From Bog-793 sp963803025 (GTDB lineage: Bacteria > Actinomycetota > Acidimicrobiia > Acidimicrobiales > Bog-793): DNA of 64,000 nt. The notes under the pieces are model-generated. The model was not told the DNA's origin. It was given only the letters and a program-made list of their open reading frames with translations, and did no database searches. The DNA is taken from assembly GCA_963803025.1 (NCBI GenBank), contig CAWDKZ010000017.1, forward strand, positions 124,001-188,000, in the 5' to 3' direction. How positions within the stretch are numbered: position 1 is the stretch's first letter; the number at the start of each line of letters is the position of its first letter. A program made the position numbers and the translations under genes. Shown piece after piece: positions 8,740 through 17,737 of this stretch.

Positions 8740-9490
8740 GCGGTCGGTCGCGCCCGCCGGCCTGGAGGGCGACGATCGCGTCCTCGGCCGCGGCCCGCTC
8801 GGCCTGCTTCTTCGAGCTCCCCCGGCCCCGCCCGACCAGTTCGGTGCCGACGCGGACCTCGGCGTCGAAGCGCTTGGCGTGCTCCGGACCCTGCTCGGTG
8901 ACCACGTAGCGGGGCGGCTCGGCGCCGAGACGCGAACACATCTCCTGGAGGCGGTTCTTCGCGTCACCGAGCTCGTCTTGGCGGGACACCTCGGCGAGCT
9001 CGTCGGCGATCAGCCCGAGGACGAACGTGCTCGCCTGGGCCATGCCGCCGGAAAGGAACAGCGCGCCGATGACCGCCTCGAGGGCGTCGGCGAGGATCGA
9101 CGGCTTGCCGCGCCCGCCCGAAGCGTCCTCGCCGCGCCCGAGCAGCAGTGCGGCGCCGAGCCCGAGGCTGGCGCCGATCGGCGCGAGCGCCTCGGTGCTC
9201 ACGACGGCGGCCCGGATCCGCGCCAGATCGCCCTCGGGCAGCTCCGGCTGGCGGCGGTAGAGCTCCTCGGTGACGACGACCCCGAGCACGGCGTCGCCGA
9301 GGAATTCGAGGCGCTCGTTCGACTCCTGGCCCGGCATCTCGGCGCAGTAGGAACGGTGGCAGAGGGCGAGGCGCAACAGGTCCGGGTCGACGACACCCGG
9401 TCCGAGGCGTGCGGTGAGACGTTCGCGTGCCCGGACCGACTCGGCGGATTCGTGCGCCGCGGCGGGACCCGCCGCGGCCGTGCCGGGCAT
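8732..9490 (-). CDS. rnc: ribonuclease III
   Basis: RNase III cleaves double-stranded RNA, including rRNA precursors. The signature NERLEFLGDAVL is at residues 58-69 and the second acidic cluster is in ADALEAVIGALF; a double-stranded RNA-binding domain occupies about 175-245 with GRGRGSSKKQAERAAAEDA. Length (252) is usual apart from an Ala-rich N terminus. It sits between acpP and mutM, as in many actinobacteria. Confidence 0.95.
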   Translation of the reverse strand: MPGTAAAGPAAAHESAESVRARERLTARLGPGVVDPDLLRLALCHRSYCAEMPGQESNERLEFLGDAVLGVVVTEELYRRQPELPEGDLARIRAAVVSTEALAPIGASLGLGAALLLGRGEDASGGRGKPSILADALEAVIGALFLSGGMAQASTFVLGLIADELAEVSRQDELGDAKNRLQEMCSRLGAEPPRYVVTEQGPEHAKRFDAEVRVGTELVGRGRGSSKKQAERAAAEDAIVALQAGGRDRPRA

Positions 9491-9501
9491 CGTTCGCCCC
9501 G

Positions 9502-9792
9502 TCAGGCTGCCTCGAGCTTGGCGGTGACGTAGTCGACCGCGTCGCGCACGGTGCGCAGATCCTCGAGATCCTCGTCGTCGATGCGGAAGTCGGCGACCTG
9601 GTTGCGCAGCTCCTCCTCCAGCGACTCGACGAGCTCGATCAGTGCGAGCGAGTCCGCGTTGAGGTCCTCACTGAACGACGACGACTCGCTGATGCCGTCC
9701 GGCGAGATCTCCAAGATGTCGGCGAGCTGGAGCCGCACGAGTTCGAGAACCTGCTCTCGGTTCATCCGTCCCTTCGATGCTTCCGCTGGCAC
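9502..9792 (-). CDS. acpP: acyl carrier protein
   Basis: ACP carries acyl chains on a phosphopantetheine arm during fatty acid synthesis. The attachment serine is Ser48 in LNADSLALIELVE; the canonical motif is DSLDxVEL, so the Asp after Leu is replaced by Ala. The product is acidic and 96 residues from the ATG at 9792; a second ATG at 9765 (MNREQV) would give the more usual 87. Its place between plsX and rnc links it to lipid synthesis. Confidence 0.92.
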   Translation of the reverse strand: MPAEASKGRMNREQVLELVRLQLADILEISPDGISESSSFSEDLNADSLALIELVESLEEELRNQVADFRIDDEDLEDLRTVRDAVDYVTAKLEAA

Positions 9793-9898
9793 GTCACCTC
9801 CTCCGGGTCCGCTGCGATGAGCCGTCTGGGCCGACGCCGTGGCGCCGGTAGGCGTGCACCACCGACGGGTCGTGTGTCGACACCGACCGGTGCCGATG

Positions 9899-10879
9899 CT
9901 ACCGGCTCACCGCCGCACGGACCTGTCCGACGAGATCCGCGGCGACGAGGTCCGCGGCGACGTGGACCGCGTTGACGATTGCCCGCGCCGAGCTGCTCCC
10001 GTGGCTGATGATGCAGACGCCCTCGACACCGAGCAACAGCGCTCCCCCGGTCTCTTCGGGGTCGACGTAGCCGGCGTACTTGAGAAGCGAGGGCACGAGC
10101 ACGTCGCCCGCCGCCTTGTTCTCGGGCGACTCGGCAAAGACAGCGCCGAGAATGCCCATGAAGGCGTGGAGCGCCCCCTCGAGCGACTTCAGGGCGACGT
10201 TGCCCGTGAAACCGTCGACCACCACGACGTCGACGCCCCCGGCGAGCAGGTCGCGACCCTCGACGTTGCCGACGAACCGCACGCCGGCTCCCGCGGCGAG
10301 GAGCGCATGGGTCTCCTTGACGAGGGGACTGCCCTTCGAGGCCTCCTCGCCGTTCGACAACAGCGCGACCGAGGGTTGTGCGACCCCGTAGCGGCTCGTC
10401 ACGTACGCCGAGGCCATCTGGGCGAACTGGACGAGCCACTCGGGACGGCAGTCGGCGTTGGCCCCGGCGTCGATGAGCACGGTCGGGTGCCCGCCGGACG
10501 GGATCGGCAGCGGCGCGGCGATCGCCGGACGCGCGACGCCCGAGAGCCGGCCCATCCGGAACAGCGCGCTCGCCATCGCGGCACCGGTGTTGCCAGCGCT
10601 CACCATCGCCGAGGCGCGCCCCTCGGCCACCGCCTCGGCGGCGCGCACGAGGGTCGAGTCGCGCTTCGCCCGCACGGCGCGGGCGGGGTCCTCGTCCATC
10701 GCGATCGACTCGTTCGCCACGAGGATCTCGAGATCGCCGACGTCGCCGAGGCGACCGTCGTCGGGTCCGACGAGCAAGACGGGGATGCCGAGCTCGTCCT
10801 GGACGCGGCGCGCGCCGGCGACGATCTCGGCGGGGGCCTTGTCGCCCCCGAGGGCGTCGACCGCGATCGGGAGGATCAG
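9899..10879 (-). CDS. plsX: phosphate acyltransferase PlsX, apparent CTG start
   Basis: PlsX converts acyl-ACP to acyl-phosphate for phospholipid synthesis. The protein starts close to PIAVDALGGDKAP, matching the family's N-terminal IAVDAMGGD. No ATG, GTG or TTG exists in this frame between the rpmF stop and the conserved core; the only plausible initiator is CTG at 10877-10879, which overlaps the rpmF stop as CTGA, with GAGG four bases upstream. That gives 326 residues, the normal size. Frames extending upstream merely read through rpmF. Function is secure; the exact start is inference. Confidence 0.9.
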   Translation of the reverse strand: MILPIAVDALGGDKAPAEIVAGARRVQDELGIPVLLVGPDDGRLGDVGDLEILVANESIAMDEDPARAVRAKRDSTLVRAAEAVAEGRASAMVSAGNTGAAMASALFRMGRLSGVARPAIAAPLPIPSGGHPTVLIDAGANADCRPEWLVQFAQMASAYVTSRYGVAQPSVALLSNGEEASKGSPLVKETHALLAAGAGVRFVGNVEGRDLLAGGVDVVVVDGFTGNVALKSLEGALHAFMGILGAVFAESPENKAAGDVLVPSLLKYAGYVDPEETGGALLLGVEGVCIISHGSSSARAIVNAVHVAADLVAADLVGQVRAAVSR

Positions 10880-11055
10880 TCGACCTCGACCGCCCGGCGT
10901 CCCTTGTACCAGCCGCAGTTCGGGCAGACGACGTGCGGGCGCTTGGCGTGCTGGCAGTTGGGGCAGCGACTCTGCGCCGGCTCGCCGAGCGTCCAGTTCG
11001 ACGCGCGACGGCTCCGGCTCTTCGACTTCGAGGTCTTCCTCTTCGGGACAGCCAT
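10876..11055 (-). CDS. rpmF: 50S ribosomal protein L32 (bL32), zinc form
   Basis: A 59-residue ribosomal protein starting MAVPKRKTSKSKSRSRR, the conserved bL32 N terminus. Cysteines 31, 34, 44 and 47 form two CxxC pairs, so this is the zinc-binding (C+) form. The stop overlaps the presumed CTG start of plsX. The order yceD-rpmF-plsX is the standard one and suggests coordinated ribosome and lipid synthesis. Confidence 0.95.
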   Translation of the reverse strand: MAVPKRKTSKSKSRSRRASNWTLGEPAQSRCPNCQHAKRPHVVCPNCGWYKGRRAVEVD

Positions 11056-11155
11056 CGTTCTTCCTACTCGTCGCGCCGGTGATCTCCGCCGGCGGGGTCG
11101 GTCTCATCCTCGCCACCACCGCCGACCTGCGACGCCGACGCGGGGCGGCCACCCG

Positions 11156-11629
11156 TCAACCGGCGCACGAGCACGTCTCGACGTTGAGGTTGGCACCGCA
11201 CCCGGGGCACAATCCCCGGCAACCCTCACCGCACAGGGGTGCGAGCGGCAGGTCGAGGATACACGCGTCGTGGACGATCATCTCCAGGTCGACCTCGTCG
11301 CCACCGAGCGGGTAGGTGGTCTCGTCGTCGGCGTCGGCGTCGGCGACGCAGAGCTCCCGCACCTCGACAACGAGATCGCCCGCTGCCGTCTCGAGGCAGC
11401 GCCGGCAGGCGCCCTCCCAGGACGCCCGGACCGTCCCCGACACGAAGATGCCGTCGTGGACCGACTCGAGCACCAGTTCGACCTGCACCGGCGAACCGTC
11501 GGGAACGTGCGACCCGCTGACGGCGAGATCGTGCGCCGCGATCACGGCCTCGATCTTCAGCCGACTCCCGGGGTCACGACGGAGTGCGGCGACGGGCGCG
11601 ACGAGTGAACGGTCGGCTGCCGCCCGCAT
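11156..11629 (-). CDS. yceD: YceD/DUF177 family protein
   Basis: YceD proteins are encoded upstream of rpmF in most bacteria and are implicated in 23S rRNA accumulation. The 157-residue product has the family's Cys pair in CRRCLE and a C-terminal cysteine cluster (PLCGEGCRGLCPGCG), suggesting metal binding. The start ATG at 11629 is 16 bases past the stop of the upstream coiled-coil gene, consistent with one transcript. Confidence 0.9.
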   Translation of the reverse strand: MRAAADRSLVAPVAALRRDPGSRLKIEAVIAAHDLAVSGSHVPDGSPVQVELVLESVHDGIFVSGTVRASWEGACRRCLETAAGDLVVEVRELCVADADADDETTYPLGGDEVDLEMIVHDACILDLPLAPLCGEGCRGLCPGCGANLNVETCSCAG

Positions 11630-11645
11630 CAGCCCGCCCCCTCCG

Positions 11646-12224
11646 TCACTGGCGATCTTGGTCGAAGAAGGCGTCCTCGGCGGCGTCCATCTCCCCGAGC
11701 TCGTCGGCCTCGTCGTCTTCCTCGTTGACGCTCAGACGGTCGCGGCCGGCCTGGACGGTGCGGATCGTCCGGTCGAGCACGATCTCGAAGGCGGCGAGCT
11801 TGCGGTCGACGTAGTCGTCCGCCTCGCGGCGGATGCGTCGGCTCTCGGCCTCGGCGTCGGCGAGGATCCGCTCGGCGTTGTTGCGGGCCTGGCGGACGAT
11901 CTCGGTGCGCTGGACCATGTGCTCCGCCTGGGCACGCGCCTCGTCGAGGAGCTCGTCCGCCTCGCGAGCGGCGCGGGCTCGCACCTCCTCGCGGTCCTGC
12001 AGCACCCGGCGGGCGCGCTGAAACTCGACCGGCAGCGCCTCGCGCGCCTCGGAGAGCAGCTCCAGCACCTCGTCGCGACCGATAATCGCCGAAGACGAGA
12101 GCGGCATCGACTTCGCGCGCTCGACGATGCCCACCAGCTCGTCGAGGATCTCCGAGAGCTCGGGGCGCGCCTCGGCGCGAGCTGATGCCACGGAACGTTC
12201 GTCGAACTCGTTGTCAGGCACCAA
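11646..12224 (-). CDS. coiled-coil protein, DivIVA / F0 b-subunit-like
   Basis: A soluble charged protein of 192 residues, mostly helical coiled coil from about residue 60 to 150 (repeated Arg/Ala/Glu heptads such as RARAAREADELLDEARAQAE) with an acidic C-terminal end. Proteins of this type, found between coaD and yceD in actinobacteria, are often labelled DivIVA-like or ATP synthase b-subunit-like. The start is TTG at 12224 or GTG at 12221; both overlap the end of coaD by 8-11 bases. No catalytic motif is visible. A role in cell-pole or envelope organisation is only a guess. Confidence 0.8.
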   Translation of the reverse strand: MVPDNEFDERSVASARAEARPELSEILDELVGIVERAKSMPLSSSAIIGRDEVLELLSEAREALPVEFQRARRVLQDREEVRARAAREADELLDEARAQAEHMVQRTEIVRQARNNAERILADAEAESRRIRREADDYVDRKLAAFEIVLDRTIRTVQAGRDRLSVNEEDDEADELGEMDAAEDAFFDQDRQ

Positions 12225-12690
12225 GTCGCTCCTTCATGCGCACCGCGACCGAATCGGGGACGAATGCGCTGACGTCGCCGCCGTAGCGGGCGACCTCGCG
12301 TACGAGACGCGAGGAGATGAACGAATACGACGAGCCGGTCGGCAGCATGAGCGTCTCGATCCCGGAGAGCTGCTGGTTCATCTGCGCCATCTGCAGCTCG
12401 TTCTCGAAGTCGGTCACGGCCCGCAGGCCCTTCACGATCACGTCGGCGCCGACCTGGCGCGCGACCTCGACGACGAGCGTCGTCATCGAGACGATCTCGA
12501 CGTTGTCGAACCTCGCCAGGCATTCGGCGATCATCTGCTCGCGTTCGGCGGCGCTGAAGAGCGGCGGGTCCTTGTGCGGGTTGACCAGGACGGCCACGAC
12601 GACGTCGTCGAAGAGGCGCCGGGCGCGTTCTACGACCTCGAGATGGCCGTTGTGGAAGGGGTCAAACGAACCCGGGAACAGCGCCCTCAT
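12214..12690 (-). CDS. coaD: phosphopantetheine adenylyltransferase CoaD
   Basis: CoaD makes dephospho-CoA from 4'-phosphopantetheine and ATP. The 158-residue product shows the nucleotidyltransferase motif SFDPFHNGHLEVVERA at residues 8-23 and the ISSRLVRE motif at 125-132. The ATG at 12690 overlaps the restored rsmD stop as ATGA. In the raw sequence the rsmD frame reads straight into coaD because of a frameshift, so an automated call may show a false RsmD-CoaD fusion. Confidence 0.95.
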   Translation of the reverse strand: MRALFPGSFDPFHNGHLEVVERARRLFDDVVVAVLVNPHKDPPLFSAAEREQMIAECLARFDNVEIVSMTTLVVEVARQVGADVIVKGLRAVTDFENELQMAQMNQQLSGIETLMLPTGSSYSFISSRLVREVARYGGDVSAFVPDSVAVRMKERLGA

Positions 12691-13251
12691 CGTCGGGGCT
12701 CGCTGGTCCCGGCAGCCGACGACACCGGAGGTGAGGTCACGGCCACGGTCACGAGCGTACCGCCGTGGCGGTAGACCCGGTGGAGGACGAACCCGCCCGC
12801 CAGCTCGATCCCGTGCGAGGACTCCAGCACGGCCGTGCGGGCGGGCAGCCGCGCGAGCAACTCGTGCCAACGCTCGAACGCGTACGGCGGGTCGACGAAC
12901 GCGACGTCGAAGGTCTCGGCGACGGTCGCGCACCACGCCGAGCGCGTCGGCGCGCACGATGCGTGTTGCCGCCGACGACAGCCCCGTCATCTCGAGGTTC
13001 CAGTTGATCGCCGCCACGGCCGCACGGTCGGTCTCGACGAAGGTCACCGCGGCCGCGCCCCGCGAGAGCGCCTCGATGCCGAGCGCCCCCGATCCCGCGA
13101 ACACGTCGGCGACGCTGGCGCCTTCGATGGCGCCGAGGTGGGCGAGCACGTCGAAGATCGCCTCCCGCACCCGATCGGCGGTCGGGCGCGCCACGGCGCT
13201 CTTGGGGGCCCGCAGCCGCCTGCCGCGGGCTGTTCCGCCGATGACGCGCAC
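12687..13251 (-). pseudogene. rsmD: 16S rRNA (guanine966-N2)-methyltransferase RsmD, frameshifted
   Basis: RsmD methylates G966 of 16S rRNA. The N-terminal frame from 13251 (MRVIGGTARGRRLRAP, then DVFAGSGALGIEALSRGA, the SAM motif I) is intact to about 12945. The catalytic motif FVDPPYAFERW lies in another frame, which runs to a TGA at 12687. Removing one base between about 12910 and 12945 restores a full-length protein of about 187 residues; the total length of 565 bases is one too many. Everything else looks selected, so a sequence error is as likely as a real mutation. Neighbours recG and coaD are standard. Confidence 0.85.
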
Positions 13252-13292
13252 GGACTACGGTAACCCTCCCCGGGTTCCCGGCCCCGCTCCCG

Positions 13293-15569
13293 TCAGCTCC
13301 GCAGGAGGTACTCCGCCTCGTCGTCGCCGACGAAGATCCGCAGCTCGTCGGCGAGGAGCGGGTTCCCGGCGAGGGTCGGGTCGGCGCTGACGACGGCGTC
13401 GGCCAGGTCCCGGGCGAGATCGACGAGGTCCCGGTCGCGCCGCAACGACGCCAGCTTCAGGTCGCTGCGCCCCTTCTGGCGGGCGCCGAGCACGGTGCCT
13501 TCGCCGCGCAGCTCGAGATCGATCTCGGCGAGGTAGAACCCGTCGTTCGACTCCTCGAGCGCCTCGAGGCGCCGGTGGGCCTCAGCCGTCACATCCCGGG
13601 CGAAGAGGTAGCACCAGGCGGCGTCGCCGCCGCGCCCGACCCGGCCGCGCAGCTGGTGGAGCTGGGCGATGCCGAAGTGGTCGGCGTCCTCGACGACCAT
13701 CACCGTCGCCGCCGGCACGTCGACGCCGACCTCGACGACGGTCGTCGCCACGAGCACGTCGAGCGCGCCGGCGCGGAACGCCGCCATCACGTCCTCTCTG
13801 TCCCGCGGACGGAGCTGGCCGTGCAGGATCCCGACGCGCAGACCGCGAAGCTCGCCGGCGGTGAGCCGGGCGTACTCATCGGCGACCACGCGAGGCGGGC
13901 GGCGCTCGGCCTCGAGGACCTCGGTGTCGAAGAGCCGCCCGTCTCCGAAGTCGACCTCGAAGTACTCGTCCGGGGCGACCGGCGCGAGGCCGTCGTCGTC
14001 GACGGCATCGCTCCCGGCGGCGATCAGCGGGCAGACGACGAAGGCCTGGTGGCCCGTGGCCACCTCGGTGCGGACCCGCGACCACGCCTCGGCCTCGCCC
14101 TTGTCGTCGACGACCCAGCGGGTCGTCGCCGGCGAGCGTCCCGGCGGGAGCTCGTCGAGCACGCTGTAGTCGAGGTCGCCGTAGACGGTCATCGCGGCGG
14201 TGCGCGGGATCGGCGTCGCGGTCATCACCAACAGGTCGGGGTCGTGACCCTCGGCGCCGGCGGCCGAGCCCTTCTCCCGCAGTGCGGCGCGCTGGTCGAC
14301 GCCGAAGCGGTGCTGTTCGTCGATGACGACCGCGCCGAGCGACGAGAACTCGACCTCCTCGGTGATGAGGGCGTGCGTCCCGATCAGGATGTCGACGGAT
14401 CCCCGGCGCAGCGCGTCGAAGAGACGCGCCCTCGACGTCCCGGATGTGCGGCTCGTGAGCAATTCGATGGCGAGCGGCCGCTTCCCACCGAGGCGCCGGG
14501 GATCGGGCATGTCGAGCGCAGCGAGCATCGCCCGGGCAGCCAGGTGGTGCTGTTCGGCGAGGACCTCGGTCGGGACCATGAAGGCCCCCTGGAAGCCGCC
14601 CTGGACCGCGAAGAGCAGCGTCGCCAGGGCGACGACGGTCTTGCCGGCACCGACGTCGCCCTGGAGCAGGCGGTGCATCGGCTCAGGCGAGGCGAGGTCA
14701 CGGCGGATCTCGTCGAGCACGCGACGCTGCGCCGAGGTGAGCTCGAACGGGAGCGCGGCGAGGAAGTCCGCGACGAGACGGATGCCGTGCCGGCTCGCCT
14801 CGACGTCGTGGCGGATGCCACGGGCGTCGGCTGCCGCGGCCCGCTTGCGCATGACGAGGGCGACCTGAATGCGGAAGAGCTCGTCGAAGGCGAGTCGGCG
14901 CCTGGCGAGTTCGGTCTCCGCCGTCGTCTCGGGCTCGTGAATGGCGTGGAACGCCTCGGTGCGGCTCATGAGCCCGGAGTCGGCGCGCCGGGGTTCGCCG
15001 AGCGGGTCGGCGAACTCCCCTGCCCGCTGCAGCGCCTCGGTGACGTACTTGGCGAGCTCGATCGAGGAGATGCCCGCCCGTCCGGATTGGGGATAGATCG
15101 GCACGATCCGACGGGTCTGGCGCGCCTCGCGCGAGCCGATGACCTCGACGACGGGGTTCGCCATCTGCAGCGCCGACCGGTAGACGTCAACCTTGCCGAA
15201 CAGCGCCACCTCGCGACCCTCGGTCAGCTGCTTCGTGCGCCAGGGCTGGTTGAAGAACGTCACGCGGAGCTCGCCGGTGCCGTCGCCGACGACGACCTCG
15301 ACGATGCTGCGGCGCCCCCGCAGGCGCCGCAGCGAAACGTGCTGCACCGTCGCCGAGACGACGCCGACGTCGCCGGGGACGAGCTCCCGGATCGAGACGG
15401 CGTTCGTCCGGTCGGCGTAGCGCCGCGGGTAGTGGGTGAGCAGGTCGAGGACCGAGCAGATCCCCATGGATTCGAGCGCCGCCCGCTTGCGGTTCCCGAC
15501 CCACCGCAGCTCCGAGACGGGGAGCTTCTCGAGCTGCCCGAGCTTGCGGCCCGATGGCGTCGAGCTCAC
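13293..15569 (-). CDS. recG: ATP-dependent DNA helicase RecG
   Basis: RecG remodels stalled replication forks and Holliday junctions. The GTG at 15569 overlaps the stop of the upstream gene as GTGA and gives 758 residues; a longer frame from 15653 would run into that gene without homology. The N-terminal wedge/OB domain precedes helicase motif I GDVGAGKTVVA, motif II as DEQH in VIDEQHRFGVDQR, and the RecG-typical QLHQLRGRVGRG in motif VI. All expected parts are present. Confidence 0.95.
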   Translation of the reverse strand: MSSTPSGRKLGQLEKLPVSELRWVGNRKRAALESMGICSVLDLLTHYPRRYADRTNAVSIRELVPGDVGVVSATVQHVSLRRLRGRRSIVEVVVGDGTGELRVTFFNQPWRTKQLTEGREVALFGKVDVYRSALQMANPVVEVIGSREARQTRRIVPIYPQSGRAGISSIELAKYVTEALQRAGEFADPLGEPRRADSGLMSRTEAFHAIHEPETTAETELARRRLAFDELFRIQVALVMRKRAAAADARGIRHDVEASRHGIRLVADFLAALPFELTSAQRRVLDEIRRDLASPEPMHRLLQGDVGAGKTVVALATLLFAVQGGFQGAFMVPTEVLAEQHHLAARAMLAALDMPDPRRLGGKRPLAIELLTSRTSGTSRARLFDALRRGSVDILIGTHALITEEVEFSSLGAVVIDEQHRFGVDQRAALREKGSAAGAEGHDPDLLVMTATPIPRTAAMTVYGDLDYSVLDELPPGRSPATTRWVVDDKGEAEAWSRVRTEVATGHQAFVVCPLIAAGSDAVDDDGLAPVAPDEYFEVDFGDGRLFDTEVLEAERRPPRVVADEYARLTAGELRGLRVGILHGQLRPRDREDVMAAFRAGALDVLVATTVVEVGVDVPAATVMVVEDADHFGIAQLHQLRGRVGRGGDAAWCYLFARDVTAEAHRRLEALEESNDGFYLAEIDLELRGEGTVLGARQKGRSDLKLASLRRDRDLVDLARDLADAVVSADPTLAGNPLLADELRIFVGDDEAEYLLRS

Positions 15570-17320
15570 TCGATCGACACGAGGTACGGGTAGAGGGGTT
15601 GACCGCCGTGGTGCAGCTCCACCGTGACCTCGGGATGCACCGCGCGGATCCATTCGGTGACGCGTCGCGTCTCGGCGGCGGTCGAACCCTCACCCTGGAC
15701 GAGGGTGATGATCTCGTGACCCGGCCCGAGCAGCACCGCGAGCAGACCGATCGTCGCGTCGGCGAGACCCTTGCCGACGGACTCGATGCCGGCGCGGGAA
15801 AGCCCGATGAAATCTCCCACGGCGACCTTTCCCGCGGCACAGGTCGTCGCCCGCACGGCGCGGGTGACCTCGCCGGCGACGACCCGGTGGGCGGCCTCCT
15901 CCATCAGGCGGGCGTTGTCCTCACCCGACGAGGACGGGTCGTACTCGAGCAGCGCCGCGAAACCCTCCTGGACCCCGCGTGTCGGGACGACGAAGACCTT
16001 CTTGGCGGCGAGTTCCGCTGCCTGCCGGGCGACCGGGATGATATTCGAGTTGTTCGGCAGCACGACGACCTGTTGCGCCGGCGTTGACCCGATCACCTCG
16101 AGGATGTCGCGGGTCGAGGGGTTCATCGACTGGCCACCGGCGACGAGGTGTCTCGCGCCGAGCGAGTAGAAGATGCGGTGGATCCCCTCGCCTGTCCCGA
16201 CGGCGACGACGGCGGTGACCGGGACCTTGTCGGCCGGGGACGGGGGCGCGACCGGTCGGCGCGCCGCGGCTTCGCGCACCCAGCGTTCCTCCTCGACCTG
16301 TTCGGCCAGGTCGGTGACCCGGATCTCGCGCGGACGCCCGGTGTCGAGGGCCGCTTCAATCGCGGCGCCGACGTCGTCGGTGTGGATGTGGCAATTCCAC
16401 AACCCGTTCCCGCCGACGACGACGATCGAGTCCCCGAGACCGGCCCACACGTCCTTGAAGGCCGGGACGAGCTCGTCCTCGGCCGCGAGGAAGTACATCA
16501 CCTCGTAGCGCGGCGACGGCCCGCCGCCGTGCTCGCGCCCAGCAGACGCCGCGGCCGCCGCCGGCACGGGCCCCGCCGAGACGAGTTGGGCGACGTCCTC
16601 GGGCAACTCGAGCGCGTCGGGCATCGGACGCCCGTCAACGACGTTGAGCAGGGCGTCGTAGAGAAGGACGAGCCCGGCGCCGCCGGCGTCGACGACCCCG
16701 GCCTCGGCGAGCACCGCGAGCAGCGTCGGCGTCGACCACAGCGCCTCGACGGCGGCGTTGCGAGCCGCGTCGAGCACGCCGACGAGATCGGCGCGGGCAG
16801 CGACGGCGGCCCGGGCGGCCTGGGCGGCGCAGGCGGCCACGGTGAGGATCGTCCCCTCCGCCGGACGGAGCACCGCCTCACGGGCCGAACGGCTCCCGGC
16901 ATCGAGCGCCACGGCGACGTCGGGCCCATCGGCACCGGCGAGCGGCGCGAACGTCGTCGCGATCCCGCGTAACACCTGACACAGGATGACCCCAGAGTTG
17001 CCCCGTGCCCCCATCAACGAGCCGTGCGCGACCGCGCCGCAGATCTCCGCCATGTGGCCGGAGCCGCCGCGCTCGCCGTCGGCTGGGTGCTCGGCCATCT
17101 CGCGCGCGACGGCCTCCATCGTGAGGAGCATGTTGGTCCCCGTGTCGCCGTCGGGGACGGGAAAGACGTTCAGGCGGTTGAGCGTCGCCTGGTGCGCGTG
17201 GAGCGCGTCACGGAAGACGAGCATCGTGGCGACGATCTCCGGCGCCCCGAGCAACTTCGTGGCCACCGGTGTCGTCTTCCGGGTGTCGGCGCGGCCGAGC
17301 GGAAGGTCGCGTCGGCTCAT
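15566..17320 (-). CDS. fakA: DAK2-domain protein, fatty acid kinase FakA-like
   Basis: FakA-type proteins bind ATP and phosphorylate fatty acids held by a FakB partner. The N-terminal DhaL/DAK2 domain contains FPVPDGDTGTNM near residues 53-64, the Asp triad for Mg-ATP, and MGARGNSGVILCQ. The C-terminal half has the FakA-specific region with VVVLPNNSNIIPVARQA. At 584 residues it has the family size. The order rpmB, fakA, recG, rsmD, coaD is widely conserved. No fakB gene is present in the window. Confidence 0.88.
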   Translation of the reverse strand: MSRRDLPLGRADTRKTTPVATKLLGAPEIVATMLVFRDALHAHQATLNRLNVFPVPDGDTGTNMLLTMEAVAREMAEHPADGERGGSGHMAEICGAVAHGSLMGARGNSGVILCQVLRGIATTFAPLAGADGPDVAVALDAGSRSAREAVLRPAEGTILTVAACAAQAARAAVAARADLVGVLDAARNAAVEALWSTPTLLAVLAEAGVVDAGGAGLVLLYDALLNVVDGRPMPDALELPEDVAQLVSAGPVPAAAAASAGREHGGGPSPRYEVMYFLAAEDELVPAFKDVWAGLGDSIVVVGGNGLWNCHIHTDDVGAAIEAALDTGRPREIRVTDLAEQVEEERWVREAAARRPVAPPSPADKVPVTAVVAVGTGEGIHRIFYSLGARHLVAGGQSMNPSTRDILEVIGSTPAQQVVVLPNNSNIIPVARQAAELAAKKVFVVPTRGVQEGFAALLEYDPSSSGEDNARLMEEAAHRVVAGEVTRAVRATTCAAGKVAVGDFIGLSRAGIESVGKGLADATIGLLAVLLGPGHEIITLVQGEGSTAAETRRVTEWIRAVHPEVTVELHHGGQPLYPYLVSIE

Positions 17321-17470
17321 CTGTCACCGACGCGCGCCGGGAGCCCCGCGTGCGACCTCATGGGCGAGGATGGTAACCTCACCCGCTGGTCCCCGGGCTT
17401 GTGCGCGCTTTCCGGCGCGGTCGTGCGCCCGGAGGGGATTCCGAAACCGAGTACGAGGTGGGTCGTCGTT

Positions 17471-17689
17471 GTGGCTGCGGTATGCGAGGTATGCGGGAAG
17501 TCACCGAGCTTCGGGATGAATGTCTCGCACTCGCACCGCCGGACGAAGCGCAGATGGGATCCGAACATCCAGCGCGTGCGCGTCCTCGTCGACGGCACGC
17601 CGCGCCGGCTCCACGTCTGCACGTCGTGCATCCGCGCCGGACGCGTCGTCAAGTCGACTCGCCGCAGGCGCACCGCCCTTCCCTCCTGA
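17471..17689 (+). CDS. rpmB: 50S ribosomal protein L28 (bL28), zinc form
   Basis: A 72-residue basic protein with NVSHSHRRTKRRWDPN at residues 17-32, typical of bL28. Cysteines 5, 8, 50 and 53 form the two CxxC knuckles of the zinc-binding form. The start is GTG at 17471. The gene is divergent from fakA and converges with thiL. Longer plus-strand frames upstream are antisense to fakA and show no homology. Confidence 0.95.
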   Translation: MAAVCEVCGKSPSFGMNVSHSHRRTKRRWDPNIQRVRVLVDGTPRRLHVCTSCIRAGRVVKSTRRRRTALPS

Positions 17690-17737
17690 CGCGCCGCAGC
17701 TCACGCGAACTGGCTGAGACGCGACCTCGTCCGCCGC

